Source: Micromonospora sp. Llam0
Lineage (GTDB): Bacteria > Actinomycetota > Actinomycetes > Mycobacteriales > Micromonosporaceae
Direction of reading: 5' to 3'
Length of the DNA: 64,000 nt
Assembly (NCBI RefSeq): GCF_003751085.1
Contig: NZ_RJJY01000001.1
Span: 1,860,001-1,924,000, forward strand
Part shown: in pieces, positions 9,601-17,477 of the stretch
How the letters are laid out: each line of letters opens with the position of its first letter
How positions within the stretch are numbered: position 1 is the first letter of the stretch
Position numbers and translations under genes: made by a program
The notes under the pieces: model-generated
Databases searched by the model: none
Told to the model about the DNA's origin: nothing
Seen by the model: only the letters and a program-made list of their open reading frames with translations

Positions 9601-11253
9601 GGCGGTCTCCAGTCCGGGCGCACAGATCAGGTGGGCACCCCACGGCGGGCGGCGGGCGGCGGCCCGGATCACCCCGATTCCGCAGTCCGCAGCGGCCAGG
9701 GCGACGTCGTTGCGGGCGGCGATCAGGGCGACCCCGTGGCCGGCCTGCTGCAGCGTCCGTACGGAGGCGGCCAGTTTCGATCCGCCGGCCACCGTCCCCG
9801 CCGCCTGGCAACGGCTGGCGAGCATGCTGCCGGTCGGACCGGTCGCCGGACTGCGGCCGGCCCGGCTGCGGCCCGCGATGAGCAGTTGGCCGACCCGGCG
9901 GGCTGCCGTGGTGAGCGCCTCCGCCAGCGGGTCCAGTTCGGCCTCGGCACGTACCAGGGCCATCGGCTCCCCGTGGTGGGTGAGCACCAGCAGGTCACCG
10001 CCGGGAGTCCCGGCCCGGTCGCCGTTCGCCGGGTCACCACGGCTGAGCCGGTCCAGCAGGTCGGCTGGCAATGCATGGGTGAGCCGGTGCGGGGCGGTCA
10101 ACGCCCAGCCGTCGGTGGCCTCGCCGCCGCCCGGCCTGCCGGTGGTCGGCTGGGGCTGGTCACGGCCGTCGCCCGGGCCGGTGGCGGGATCCAGCAGCCG
10201 GGCCGCGATCCGGCGGGCCTGCTCCTCGGTTCCCCTGACCGGAACCACCGCGGTGACCAGGGTACGGCCGGTGAGCAGCACCGAGGCGTCGACGATCACG
10301 GTGTCGACCCGGTCCAGCCGGCGCAGCGCGGCGGCTTCCCGCACCACCACGCCCCGCTGGGCGAGGATCCGGCCGAGCTCTCCGCAGTAGGCGTCGCGGC
10401 CGGTCCGGGCGCTGCGCGGGGAGGCGACTGCGGTGACCCGGGCGGCACGCTGCCGGCCGCCCGGCAGCATGGTGAGCATTCCGACGGTGACCAGGGTCAG
10501 CGTGCTCATCCGTTGGGCGTAGCGCTCGATTGGGCCGTCCGGCAGCTGCCGGGGGCGGGCCGGCGCCGGCAGCGCCGGTGCGCGACTGCTGTCCGGGTCG
10601 GGATGCAGTTCGCGCGCCCGGGCGGCCCACACCTTGTGGTAGGCGGAATCCTCGGCGATCAGCGAGACCCGCAGCACGGCGTCGGTGAGGCTGGTCAGCG
10701 GGCGCTGGGAGGCCGCCGCCACGGCGGTGCTGAACATCGCCTGGCCGAGGTCCGCGCCGACCGGGCCGAGCGTGCGGCGCAACCAGGAACGCAGCTGCGG
10801 GACGTGCTCGAAGGCGGCGGGCAGTGCGGCGAGCTCGTTGGGTAGTGCGGGCAGCCGGAGTACCTTGCCGACGGCTCCGACACCGGCGCCGATCAGATCA
10901 CCGGCCAGTGACACGGCGTTACCGAGGCCGGCGTCGACGTGCGTGGTGCCGGTCGCTTGCGGGGCGACGCGCCGCTCCGCGTCGGCGAGCGCGGCGACGA
11001 GCCGGGAGTTGCCGATCACCTCGGAGTCGAACCGGACCACCATCCGGCCCAGCGCGCCGTTCCAGGCCGCCCAGTGCACCCCGTCGACCTCGTGGAGGGC
11101 CTGTTCCAGCCGCTGCACGTCGGCGATCACCCGACCGTGGTCGTCCGTGCTGACCTCGAGATGGGCGTGGCCGTCGTAGGCCCAGGCGTGCCGGGCGTGG
11201 GCCATCCGGCGGTGCCGTACCGAGCTGATGGTGGCTGCCGGACGCTCCAGCAC
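6700..11253 (-). CDS. Very large P-type cation-transporting ATPase (CtpI-like)
   Basis: About 1517 residues, roughly 600 more than an ordinary P-type ATPase and close to mycobacterial CtpI. An N-terminal HMA-like fold (HLEVSTDDHG...VVRFDSE) is followed by a ~500-residue region of unclear role holding a second, degenerate ATPase-like segment. The catalytic half has every hallmark: SSLTGESVPV (actuator), AIPEGLPF in M4, DKTGTLTQG with the phosphorylated Asp at ~949, VVMLTGDH and GDGANDAPAI. M4 carries PEGLP, the P2 (Ca/Na/K-type) signature, rather than the CPC of heavy-metal pumps, so the ion is uncertain. GTG 11253 is preferred because GGGAGG lies nine bases upstream; an in-frame GTG at 11262 has no spacing. 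The gene is single, convergent with 6101-6682 and divergent from the subtilase gene. Confidence 0.87.
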   Translation of the reverse strand: MLERPAATISSVRHRRMAHARHAWAYDGHAHLEVSTDDHGRVIADVQRLEQALHEVDGVHWAAWNGALGRMVVRFDSEVIGNSRLVAALADAERRVAPQATGTTHVDAGLGNAVSLAGDLIGAGVGAVGKVLRLPALPNELAALPAAFEHVPQLRSWLRRTLGPVGADLGQAMFSTAVAAASQRPLTSLTDAVLRVSLIAEDSAYHKVWAARARELHPDPDSSRAPALPAPARPRQLPDGPIERYAQRMSTLTLVTVGMLTMLPGGRQRAARVTAVASPRSARTGRDAYCGELGRILAQRGVVVREAAALRRLDRVDTVIVDASVLLTGRTLVTAVVPVRGTEEQARRIAARLLDPATGPGDGRDQPQPTTGRPGGGEATDGWALTAPHRLTHALPADLLDRLSRGDPANGDRAGTPGGDLLVLTHHGEPMALVRAEAELDPLAEALTTAARRVGQLLIAGRSRAGRSPATGPTGSMLASRCQAAGTVAGGSKLAASVRTLQQAGHGVALIAARNDVALAAADCGIGVIRAAARRPPWGAHLICAPGLETAWLVLEATALARSVSTDSARRAMLGSVAAAALGVLDGSPRGGSRSLLIDNVAGLVNLAIGHRAAHGLRGRATPAPRSRAPWHAMPVDEVLTRLDSSAEGLSDAQARQRQAEQSGGQPDDGPGRGLWQATAAELDTPLTGPLAAGAGVSAMTGSTVDAVMVLSVIMANALLAGAQEMAAGRALRRLLSAGALRVRLQRDGEQHVRPAEDLVAGDLICLEAGDSVPADCRLVTANGLEMDESSLTGESVPVAKTVDGTGADAVADRTSMVYAGSTVAAGTATAVVVATGRSTEAGSSVDQVQDESPRGGVQARLRQITSASIPTALAAAAATLGSGLLRGRLAESVGSSVALAVAAIPEGLPFVATAAQLSASRRLSRHNVLIRDPRAMEALGRVDVICFDKTGTLTQGSIRLQSVCDGRRTEPVDELGSDLRQVLAAALRATPVPDGDQKLPHPTDQAVVDGAYSAGVGIREGADGWEPLAELPFEPGRGFHAVLGGCPGGAVISVKGAPETVLPRCATWRRADGVVPLDDAGRREIDLAIDRLARGGLRVLAVAGRVASGRRDLDDDRIDRLELHGLLGLADPPRDTAADAVRRLRRAGITVVMLTGDHPSTAESIGSQLGLLDGSAVVTGADIDAAGPDQLPGLVSRTAVFARVSPAHKVAVVRALRQAGRVVAVTGDGANDAPAIQLADVGIALGDHGTSAARQAADMIVVDGRIESIAEGVAEGRAMWVSVREALALLLGGNLGEILFSVGSSLISGQQALNPRQILFVNLMTDLLPAIAVASRPPRGISADELAREGPESSLGASLNQQVARRAAATALATTGGWLAARFTGTPARAGSVALASLVASQLAQTAVAAKGDPTVLAAAGVSLGALFGVVQTPVVSQFFGCRPLGPVGWSVVGGSAVAAAGLGLLPLERIERLRRTRLGRLTTNVAHRGAGHRVRRAVRPVRRFRPTGTDAPVPA

Positions 11254-11405
11254 GGGCGTCACCTCCCTGGCGTCGGTCCGCCCCGGGGGATGACGGTCAG
11301 TGGTGGCTCTCGTCTCCTCACGGTAGGCGCGGGCGGTGCGTAGCTGAGTGGGTTTCCGGTTTTCGGGTCCGGCGGCCGGTCCGGAAGTACGGCCGATTGG
11401 TCACT

Positions 11406-11433
11406 TTGAGTAGTTGTTTCGTCGCTCTATGCT
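11406..11433 (+). promoter_or_regulatory. Candidate promoter of the subtilase/hydrolase pair
   Basis: TTGAGT (11406-11411), a 16-base spacer and TATGCT (11428-11433) lie in the AT-richer part of the divergent gap, about 60 bases before the GTG start. Hexamer match only; no other support. Confidence 0.4.
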
Positions 11434-11492
11434 TGAGGTGGCCGCTGCGGTCGTCGATCAGCCGTTCGCGGCGCTGGTGGGAGGGGACCGCC

Positions 11493-13382
11493 GTGACGCA
11501 GCCGGATGACTGGGACAGCCGTACGCTGATCGCGCTCGCCGGCCGCCCCCGGGCCGCCCCCGGGCTCGTCACGGTGCTGCGCGAGGTGGCGTTCCGGTAC
11601 GGTGACCGGCTCGGCGACGCCGAGCGTGCCGACCGCGACGGCGAACCGCAGTGGCACCACCGGGTCCGGCAGGCGTTGGACCGGCTGCGCGCCGCCAATC
11701 TGGTCACCGGCGGCCGGACCTGGTCGTTGACCGACGCCGGTCGGGCGCGGGCTACGCTGCTGGCCGGCCAGGGGACGTCGTCCGTGCCGGCACCCGACGG
11801 GCCGGCCGCCACCGCCACCGCCGCCACCGCCGCCACCGCCGCCACCGCCGCCAACGACGCCAACGACGCCAACGACGCGCCCGGTCCGGACAGTCCAGCG
11901 CCGCTCGCCGCGCCCGGGGTGATCACCGATCCGTTGCGGGCGGTCACTGGGCGGCAGCGCCTCGGCTTCCCGCTCGGCCCGGACGAGCCGGTGCCGGTGC
12001 TGGCGGCGGTCAACCTGCACTTCGCCGGCGGACCGCAGCGCGCCACCGAGCAGTTGGCCGGACTCTGGTTCCGGGTCACCGCGGGTCGGCACCCCCGGCC
12101 ACTGGCCGGCGAGTACGTCGTCGGGGAACTCAGCGTCAACCAGATGAAGCGGCTGGTAGCGGCGGACACCGTCGTCGGCGATCCGGATCAGCGCAGCGTG
12201 CACCGGATCTGGCCGGACTTCCCAGTCCGGCCGCAGATCGACGTCTCGGCGGCCACCATCAAGGCAGACGCGGCCCGGCGGACCTTCAACGCCACCGGCG
12301 AACGGATCGTCTGGGCGGTGGTCGACTCGGGTATCGACGCGCGGCACCCGCACTTCGCCAGCTACGCGACGCTCAGCGCACCCGAGGTCCGCGACCTGCA
12401 CCGCAGCTTCCCGCCCGGGGCACGACCCCGGGCGCGCGACGCGTTGACCGACGACAGCGGCCACGGTACCCACGTCGCGGGGATCATCGCCGGTGGTGTG
12501 GACGACTGGGCATGCCGGCATCCGCAGCGGACGGTACGGGTGATCGAGCACCGCTACGACATCGACGATCCGGCCGTGCCGGTCCCGGTGTCCCGCCCAG
12601 TGGTCGATCCGGCCTCGATGGTCGGTGTCGCGCCACTGACCAGGTTGGTCAGCCTGAAGGTGCTGCACGGTGGGGGTAACCTCACCGAACGGGTGTCCCG
12701 GGTGATCGCCGCGCTGGCCTACGTACGCGAGGTCAACGCGCGTAGCGACCGGGTGATGCGCATCCACGGGGTCAATCTCAGCGTCGGGTACGAGTTCGAT
12801 CCGGAGTGGTTCGCATGCGGCCAGTCCCCGCTCTGCCGCGAGGTGGACAAACTGGTCCGGTCCGGAGTGGTCGTGGTGACCGCCGCCGGGAACTCCGGGT
12901 ACGGCGCGGTCGGCGCGCCGTTCGGCGTACCGTCGCGGTTCGCGCTGGGCGCGACGATCAACGATCCGGGTAACGCCGAACGCGCGATCACGGTCGGGTC
13001 GACGCACCGCGACATGCCGCACACCTACGGGGTGTCCTACTTCTCCTCGAAGGGGCCGACCGGCGACGGCCGCCGCAAGCCGGACCTGGTCGCTCCCGGC
13101 GAACGGATCGTTTCCTGCGCGGCGGGTGCCCGGCTGGCCACGACCCAGGCCGGCGGGCCGGACCCGCGCACGGCGGTCTACCTGGAGGAGTCCGGTACGA
13201 GCGTGGCGGCACCACATGTTTCCGGCGCGGTCGCAGCCTTCCTGTCCGTGCGTCGGGAGTTCATCGGCCAGCCGGATCGGATCAAGCAGATCCTGCTCGA
13301 CACCGCCGTGCCGCTCGGCCGCGACCGGCACTTCCAGGGCCACGGGCTGGTGGACCTGATGCGGGCACTGCAGTCGGTGTGA
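11493..13382 (+). CDS. Intracellular subtilisin-family (S8) peptidase with N-terminal winged-helix-like domain
   Basis: A 629-residue protein from GTG 11493 (GGGAGGGG upstream). It has no signal peptide, so it should act in the cytoplasm. Residues ~1-90 resemble a winged helix of the Mrr-N kind (RVRQALDRLRAANLV...WSLTDAGRARA). A low-complexity Ala-Thr then Ala-Asn-Asp linker follows, then a ~100-residue domain I cannot place, then the peptidase. The catalytic triad is intact: Asp278 (VVDSGID), His324 (GHGTHVAG) and Ser570 (SGTSVAAP), with the oxyanion Asn in TAAGNSG. The next gene, an alpha/beta hydrolase, overlaps the stop region, so the two probably act together. Substrate unknown; regulated intracellular proteolysis or a conflict system is inference. 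Confidence 0.82.
   Translation: MTQPDDWDSRTLIALAGRPRAAPGLVTVLREVAFRYGDRLGDAERADRDGEPQWHHRVRQALDRLRAANLVTGGRTWSLTDAGRARATLLAGQGTSSVPAPDGPAATATAATAATAATAANDANDANDAPGPDSPAPLAAPGVITDPLRAVTGRQRLGFPLGPDEPVPVLAAVNLHFAGGPQRATEQLAGLWFRVTAGRHPRPLAGEYVVGELSVNQMKRLVAADTVVGDPDQRSVHRIWPDFPVRPQIDVSAATIKADAARRTFNATGERIVWAVVDSGIDARHPHFASYATLSAPEVRDLHRSFPPGARPRARDALTDDSGHGTHVAGIIAGGVDDWACRHPQRTVRVIEHRYDIDDPAVPVPVSRPVVDPASMVGVAPLTRLVSLKVLHGGGNLTERVSRVIAALAYVREVNARSDRVMRIHGVNLSVGYEFDPEWFACGQSPLCREVDKLVRSGVVVVTAAGNSGYGAVGAPFGVPSRFALGATINDPGNAERAITVGSTHRDMPHTYGVSYFSSKGPTGDGRRKPDLVAPGERIVSCAAGARLATTQAGGPDPRTAVYLEESGTSVAAPHVSGAVAAFLSVRREFIGQPDRIKQILLDTAVPLGRDRHFQGHGLVDLMRALQSV
11805..11879 (+). repeat. Trinucleotide-phased low-complexity tract encoding an Ala/Thr then Ala-Asn-Asp linker
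   Basis: About 75 bases of GCC/ACC triplets followed by three AACGACGCC units. The tract joins the winged-helix and central domains of the subtilase. Such arrays expand and contract by slippage, so linker length should vary between strains. Confidence 0.85.
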
Positions 13383-13408
13383 CCACCGGTGGCGGCGGAA
13401 GGGGCCCG

Positions 13409-14893
13409 ATGACGGATCGACGGATCGGCGGTCTTCCGTGGTGGGAGCTGCGCTTCGACGCCGGAGGCGATCCGGACCCGGTGTCGGTGACCGGGCTGCT
13501 GTCCGGTGCCCGTGCCCGTGGCGTCACCGATCTGGTGGTGCTCGCGCACGGCTGGAACAACGATCGGGATGTCGCTGACGCGCTCTACGCCGCCTTCTTC
13601 AACCTGCTCGCCGAGCAGGCCCGGCGGGCGGGACCGTGGGCGGAGAGTCTGGGGCTGGTCGGCGTGCACTGGCCGGCACGCCGGTGGCCCGACGAGCCGG
13701 CGCCGGACTTCGAGCCGGTCGGCTCGACATGGCCCGGTCCCGGTCCGGCCAGGCTCGCCGGTGCCCGTGCCGGGGTAGGCCCGGTCGGCCGGCGTCGCGG
13801 CCCGGATCGTCCCCGATCGGCGGGTCTGGACGACGAGACGCTGAACGTGCTGCGGGCCACCTTCCCCGTTGGCGCGCCGGCCTTGGACCGGATGGCGCAC
13901 CTGCTGCGCACCTCGCCCACCCGGGCCCGGGTGCGGGCCTTCGCCAACGAGCTCCGCCAGTTCGCGACGGTGACCGCCGACGGTTTCGGCGACGACGGCG
14001 ATGCGGTACCGACCGGCCCGGACCTGGCGGGGGCCGGGAGATCTGCGGACGGTCCGGCTCCGGCTGGGCCCGCGCCGGCGCTGCCCGCGATGCTCGACGT
14101 GGACCCAGTCAAGTTGTACGCCCGCTTCCTCGACGAGCTGCGGCGCTGCCACACCCCACTGGACGCGGCGGCGGTCGGCGGCGCGGCAGGCCTGGTGGAC
14201 CCGCTGCGCGGAATCTGGCACGGGGCCAAGGAAGCGCTGCGGCAACTGACCTACTGGCAGATGAAGGGCCGGGTCGGCCGGGTCGGCCGGGTGGGCCTGG
14301 GGCCGGTGCTGACCCGGCTTGCCACGGTGGCGCCGGCCGTGCGGATCCACCTGGTCGGGCACAGCTTCGGGGCCCGGCTGGTCAGCTTCGCCGCCGACGC
14401 GGCGCAGCCGGCGGTCGGCGGCACGGTTCGCCCGGTGCGGTCGTTGACCCTGCTGCAAGGGGCGTTCTCCCGGTTCGCCTTCGCCCCGACGCTGCCGTTC
14501 GATCCGGTCCGGTCCGGTGCTCTGGCCGGGCTGCCGGCCCGGATCGCCGGGCCGGTCTCGGTCTGCTTCTCGACCAACGATTCGGCCCTGGGCGTGTTCT
14601 ACCCGCTCGCCTCGCTGGCCGCCGGGGACGACGCCGCGGCGACCCCGGCGCTCGCCGAGCGGTGGGGGGCACTCGGCTTCCACGGTGCCGCCGGTGTCGG
14701 TGCCCGGTCGTTGCCACTGGCGGCGGTGGGCCATGGCGGCAACCGACTGGAGCACCGGCGGGTCCACAACGTGGACGCCACCGCCGTAGTGCGCCGCGGT
14801 GGGCCACCGGCCGGAGCGCACAGTGACATCGTCCATCCGGAACTCACCTGGCTGGTCCTGGTGGCCGGCGGGCTGGTTCCGTCGTCGGGCTGA
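13409..14893 (+). CDS. Alpha/beta hydrolase coupled to the subtilase gene
   Basis: About 494 residues from ATG 13409, with GGAAGGGG seven bases upstream. An alternative GTG at 13379 overlaps the subtilase stop by GTGA. The N-terminal LAHGWNND supplies the oxyanion-hole HGW, and HLVGHSFGARLVSFAADAA is the nucleophile elbow (Ser319). A late His within AAVGHGGNRLEHRRVHN could complete the triad. The long insert between elbow and N-terminus (~130-290) is Pro/Gly-rich and is probably a lid. No signal peptide or membrane segment. Esterase, lipase or amidase activity cannot be distinguished. Tight linkage suggests one functional unit with the protease. Confidence 0.77.
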   Translation: MTDRRIGGLPWWELRFDAGGDPDPVSVTGLLSGARARGVTDLVVLAHGWNNDRDVADALYAAFFNLLAEQARRAGPWAESLGLVGVHWPARRWPDEPAPDFEPVGSTWPGPGPARLAGARAGVGPVGRRRGPDRPRSAGLDDETLNVLRATFPVGAPALDRMAHLLRTSPTRARVRAFANELRQFATVTADGFGDDGDAVPTGPDLAGAGRSADGPAPAGPAPALPAMLDVDPVKLYARFLDELRRCHTPLDAAAVGGAAGLVDPLRGIWHGAKEALRQLTYWQMKGRVGRVGRVGLGPVLTRLATVAPAVRIHLVGHSFGARLVSFAADAAQPAVGGTVRPVRSLTLLQGAFSRFAFAPTLPFDPVRSGALAGLPARIAGPVSVCFSTNDSALGVFYPLASLAAGDDAAATPALAERWGALGFHGAAGVGARSLPLAAVGHGGNRLEHRRVHNVDATAVVRRGGPPAGAHSDIVHPELTWLVLVAGGLVPSSG

Positions 14894-15112
14894 ATGGGTG
14901 TCACGTACGTGGTCCGTCGCCGACAACGCTCGGTTATCGGCGGGTGACCCTGCTTCTGTATAGTCGCCCAGCTAAATGGGTGTCTGTCAGCTGTGTGACT
15001 GACTCTGGGTAGTTATCCGGACGCACTTCGGTGCTGACTTTGTCCCGTGTGTGTTACATGCTGTGGGGGCATCGCATCGATTCAGATGCACTCACCGACG
15101 AAAGGCCACCGC

Positions 15113-16183
15113 ATGTCCTCACCACACCTGCGCCGGTCCGGGGTCGTCGTGCTCGCGGCGCTGCTCGCCACGGTGGCGCTGATCGCACCGCGACCAGCCG
15201 CCGCAGCACCACACAGTGGCCGCGGGGCGGTCACCACCGCCGAGGCACCGGTGTTCGACGGACGGCACAGCGGCACCGCCGCCGATCCGCAGCGGGTCCG
15301 GGACTACTGGACCCCGCAGCGGATGCGCGACGCACGGCCCGCCGACGAACTGCTCCGCGACCTGTCGCCGCCGGCGCGTCGGGGCACCGCGCCGCAACCC
15401 GGGCGGCAACCGGCCGGCACCGTCGCTCCGGCAGCCCCGCACCGGCCGATTCCGGCGGCACCGGCTGCTGCGGGCGAGTCCACCGGCGACAGCGCGGCAT
15501 CCGGCGGCGCGCCGGCCGTCAATGCCTCGGCCAGCGTCGGCAAGGTCTTCTTCCGCAACCCGGTGAACGGCTACGACTACGTGTGCTCCGCGGCGACGGT
15601 CAACAGCGTCTCCCGGCTGCTGGTGATGACCGCCGGGCACTGCGTACACGGCGGCAGCGGCGGCACCTGGATGCAGAACTGGACCTTCGTCCCGCGCTAC
15701 AACTACGGGGCCCGGCCGTACGGCACCTGGTCGGCGAAGTACCTGACCACCTTCACCGCCTGGGCGAACAACAGCAACCTGGACCGGGACGTCGGCTTCG
15801 TAACCGTCCGGCCCAACGCCGCCGGCCAACGGATCGTCAGCGTCGTCGGCGGCAACGGCCTGTCCTGGAACTACAACTACCAGCAGTACGTCACGATCCT
15901 GGCCTACCCGGCGGCGGCGCCGTACGACGGTGGCTGGCAGCAGTACTGCCGGGGCACCACCAGCCGGCCCGGTTTCTGGCCGTTCCTGGAGAACCGCATC
16001 CAGTTGCGGTGCGGCTTCACCGGCGGGTCCAGCGGCGCGCCGTGGCTGCGCAACTACGACGGCAGCCTCGGTTACGTCAACGGCGTGATGAGTACGCTGA
16101 ACCCGAGCACCGGGTGGAACAAGAGCCCGTACTTCGACACCGCCGTCTACAACGCCTACGCGTCGGTCGCCGACCGGGTCTGA
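15113..16183 (+). CDS. Secreted trypsin/V8-like serine protease (S1 family)
   Basis: A 356-residue protein starting at ATG 15113 (GAAAGG upstream). A signal peptide (VVVLAALLATVALIAP, cleavage near AAA-AP) is followed by a ~110-residue Pro/Ala-rich pro-region and the catalytic domain from ~140. Triad: His176 in MTAGHCVHGG, Asp226 in NLDRDVGFV, Ser307 in GGSSGAPW. Paired cysteines flank His176 and the RCGF segment near the active site. It acts outside the cell and probably needs removal of the pro-region. Its own promoter region lies in 14894-15112, where TATAGT at 14959 could be a -10. It is a separate unit from the intracellular protease/hydrolase pair. Confidence 0.85.
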   Translation: MSSPHLRRSGVVVLAALLATVALIAPRPAAAAPHSGRGAVTTAEAPVFDGRHSGTAADPQRVRDYWTPQRMRDARPADELLRDLSPPARRGTAPQPGRQPAGTVAPAAPHRPIPAAPAAAGESTGDSAASGGAPAVNASASVGKVFFRNPVNGYDYVCSAATVNSVSRLLVMTAGHCVHGGSGGTWMQNWTFVPRYNYGARPYGTWSAKYLTTFTAWANNSNLDRDVGFVTVRPNAAGQRIVSVVGGNGLSWNYNYQQYVTILAYPAAAPYDGGWQQYCRGTTSRPGFWPFLENRIQLRCGFTGGSSGAPWLRNYDGSLGYVNGVMSTLNPSTGWNKSPYFDTAVYNAYASVADRV

Positions 16184-16250
16184 CCCGGCCGCCGACGGCG
16201 TCGCCCGGCGGTCCGTTCGACGCGGCGGCCCTCCCGGTTCGACGCGGCCC

Positions 16251-16287
16251 TCCCGGCCGGAACGGGCACCGCCTGTTCCGGCCGGGA
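16251..16287. terminator. Bidirectional hairpin between convergent genes
   Basis: A perfect 13-bp stem (16251-16263 with 16275-16287; arm TCCCGGCCGGAAC) with an 11-base loop, placed between the stops of the secreted protease and the BON-methyltransferase gene. It could serve both strands. There is no U-tract. Confidence 0.65.
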
Positions 16288-16308
16288 TCGACCGTGCCCC
16301 GTCGGCGA

Positions 16309-17022
16309 CTAGTCGAAGAACCGGGCGAGGTGACCGGGTGACGGGTCGGGATCGTTCGCACGGGCGGCGACCAGATCGGCGAAGACCGTGGCCCCGTCGC
16401 AGGAGGCGTGCTGGGGATACCAGCGTCCGGCAGTCCCCGGCTGCTGGCAGATGCCCTTGATCGTCTGCAGGTCGAAGAACCGCAGATGGGTCGGATCCGC
16501 GACCGCGTTGACATGCCGCCACCACGGCGAGAGCACATGCAGCACACCGCCAGGGCGCAACACCCGGTGGCACTCGTCGATCAGGCGCAGGTAGTCGGTC
16601 AGGTGCTCCAGCACGTGCACCGCGAAGATCTGATCCGCCGCGTCGTCGCGCACCGGCAGGCCGTCGCGCAGATCAGCGACGACCGCCACCGCCTTGCCCG
16701 GTCGCTGGTCCAGGCCGATGTTGCCGGGGTACTGCGGGCCGTCGCCGCAGCCGATGTCCAGGATCACCGGCTCGGCGCCGGCGATCCGGACGCGGTCCCA
16801 GACCCCGTGCACCCCCGCCAACCGTCCGATCGCCTCGCGGACCCGACGCAGCTCCGCCTCGTCGGCGACGTCGCCGGTCAGATGCGCGACGCCGCCGTCG
16901 AACCGGACCTCGACGTCGAGGTCGCGCAGTCGGGGATCGGCGGCCAGCAGATCGACGGCAGCGGCGGTCAGATAGCCGTCGTGCAACCGGTGCCGGGTGC
17001 TGGAGAACTCCGCGTAGAACAC
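16309..17022 (-). CDS. BON domain fused to class I SAM-dependent methyltransferase
   Basis: A 237-residue protein from GTG 17022. Residues ~15-75 form one BON-type alpha/beta unit (TAAAVDLLAADPRL...GGVAHLTGDVADEAELRRV). Residues ~85-200 are a small class I methyltransferase: motif I ILDIGCGDGPQYPG, then IFAVHVLEHLTDY and HRVLRPGGVLHVLSPWW, a methyltransferase-11-like layout. BON units usually bind membranes or phospholipids or act in stress proteins, and fusing one to a methyltransferase is unusual. The substrate is unknown. It follows the DUF2795 gene by 70 bases and is probably co-transcribed. The frame stays open upstream of the GTG, so the true start could be slightly earlier. Confidence 0.8.
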   Translation of the reverse strand: MFYAEFSSTRHRLHDGYLTAAAVDLLAADPRLRDLDVEVRFDGGVAHLTGDVADEAELRRVREAIGRLAGVHGVWDRVRIAGAEPVILDIGCGDGPQYPGNIGLDQRPGKAVAVVADLRDGLPVRDDAADQIFAVHVLEHLTDYLRLIDECHRVLRPGGVLHVLSPWWRHVNAVADPTHLRFFDLQTIKGICQQPGTAGRWYPQHASCDGATVFADLVAARANDPDPSPGHLARFFD

Positions 17023-17092
17023 CCGACGCCGGTACCCGGCCTCGACCGGACGAAACGCGGTACATCCGCACCGCCCGTCGTACGTCGCAGGT

Positions 17093-17281
17093 TCAACCGG
17101 GTCGGCCGATCTCGGCCAGCAACTGCTCGGCGTTGACGAACCGCTCGGCGGGCAGCGCCCGTAACGCCTGCAGCAACGCGGTGTCCGCGCCGAGTTCCTG
17201 TGCCCGCCGGACCAGGTCCTCGCGGGAGAGCGGGAAGTCCAGGCCGTCGACGTAGTCAGGGAGCCGTGGTGCGTCGGTCAT
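17093..17281 (-). CDS. DUF2795 domain protein
   Basis: A 62-residue protein from ATG 17281. Nearly its whole length matches the small DUF2795 family (YVDGLDFPLSREDLVRRAQ, ending FVNAEQLLAEIG). Function is unknown; genes of this family are often found among actinobacterial general-stress genes. A GGGTAC hexamer sits on the same strand at 17297-17292, but no GTTT-type -35 is correctly placed. It is divergent from the DnaK paralogue and upstream of the BON-methyltransferase gene. Confidence 0.75.
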   Translation of the reverse strand: MTDAPRLPDYVDGLDFPLSREDLVRRAQELGADTALLQALRALPAERFVNAEQLLAEIGRPG

Positions 17282-17477
17282 GGCGGCAGCGGTACCCGGC
17301 CCCGGGCCGGTCCACGCCTGCCCGGCGGGCATCAGGTGACCGAAGCCCGGTCGCGCGGCCAGCCGTCACCGGGCCCAACTCACTCCACCCGGGTGACGCG
17401 GTGTCATCCGGGCGGCTGCCACGATCACTAACAGCTCAACCGGCCCGCGCCGGACGCCGGTACGAGGGGGGACGGTC

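Noticed and set aside
8282..10845. Long forward frames (702 and 520 codons) opposite the P-type ATPase
   Set aside because: Ser/Pro/Arg- and Gly/Gln-rich shadow translations of a high-GC gene; the reverse strand has every P-type ATPase motif.
11427..14926. Reverse frames of 638 and 582 codons opposite the subtilase and hydrolase genes
   Set aside because: Low-complexity Asp/Arg/Gly-rich shadows, while the forward frames carry complete catalytic motifs.
17388..17412. HAIR/CIRCE-type heat-shock operator upstream of the DnaK paralogue
   Set aside because: The inverted repeat there is imperfect and does not match CTTGAGT-N7-ACTCAAG or the CIRCE sequence.
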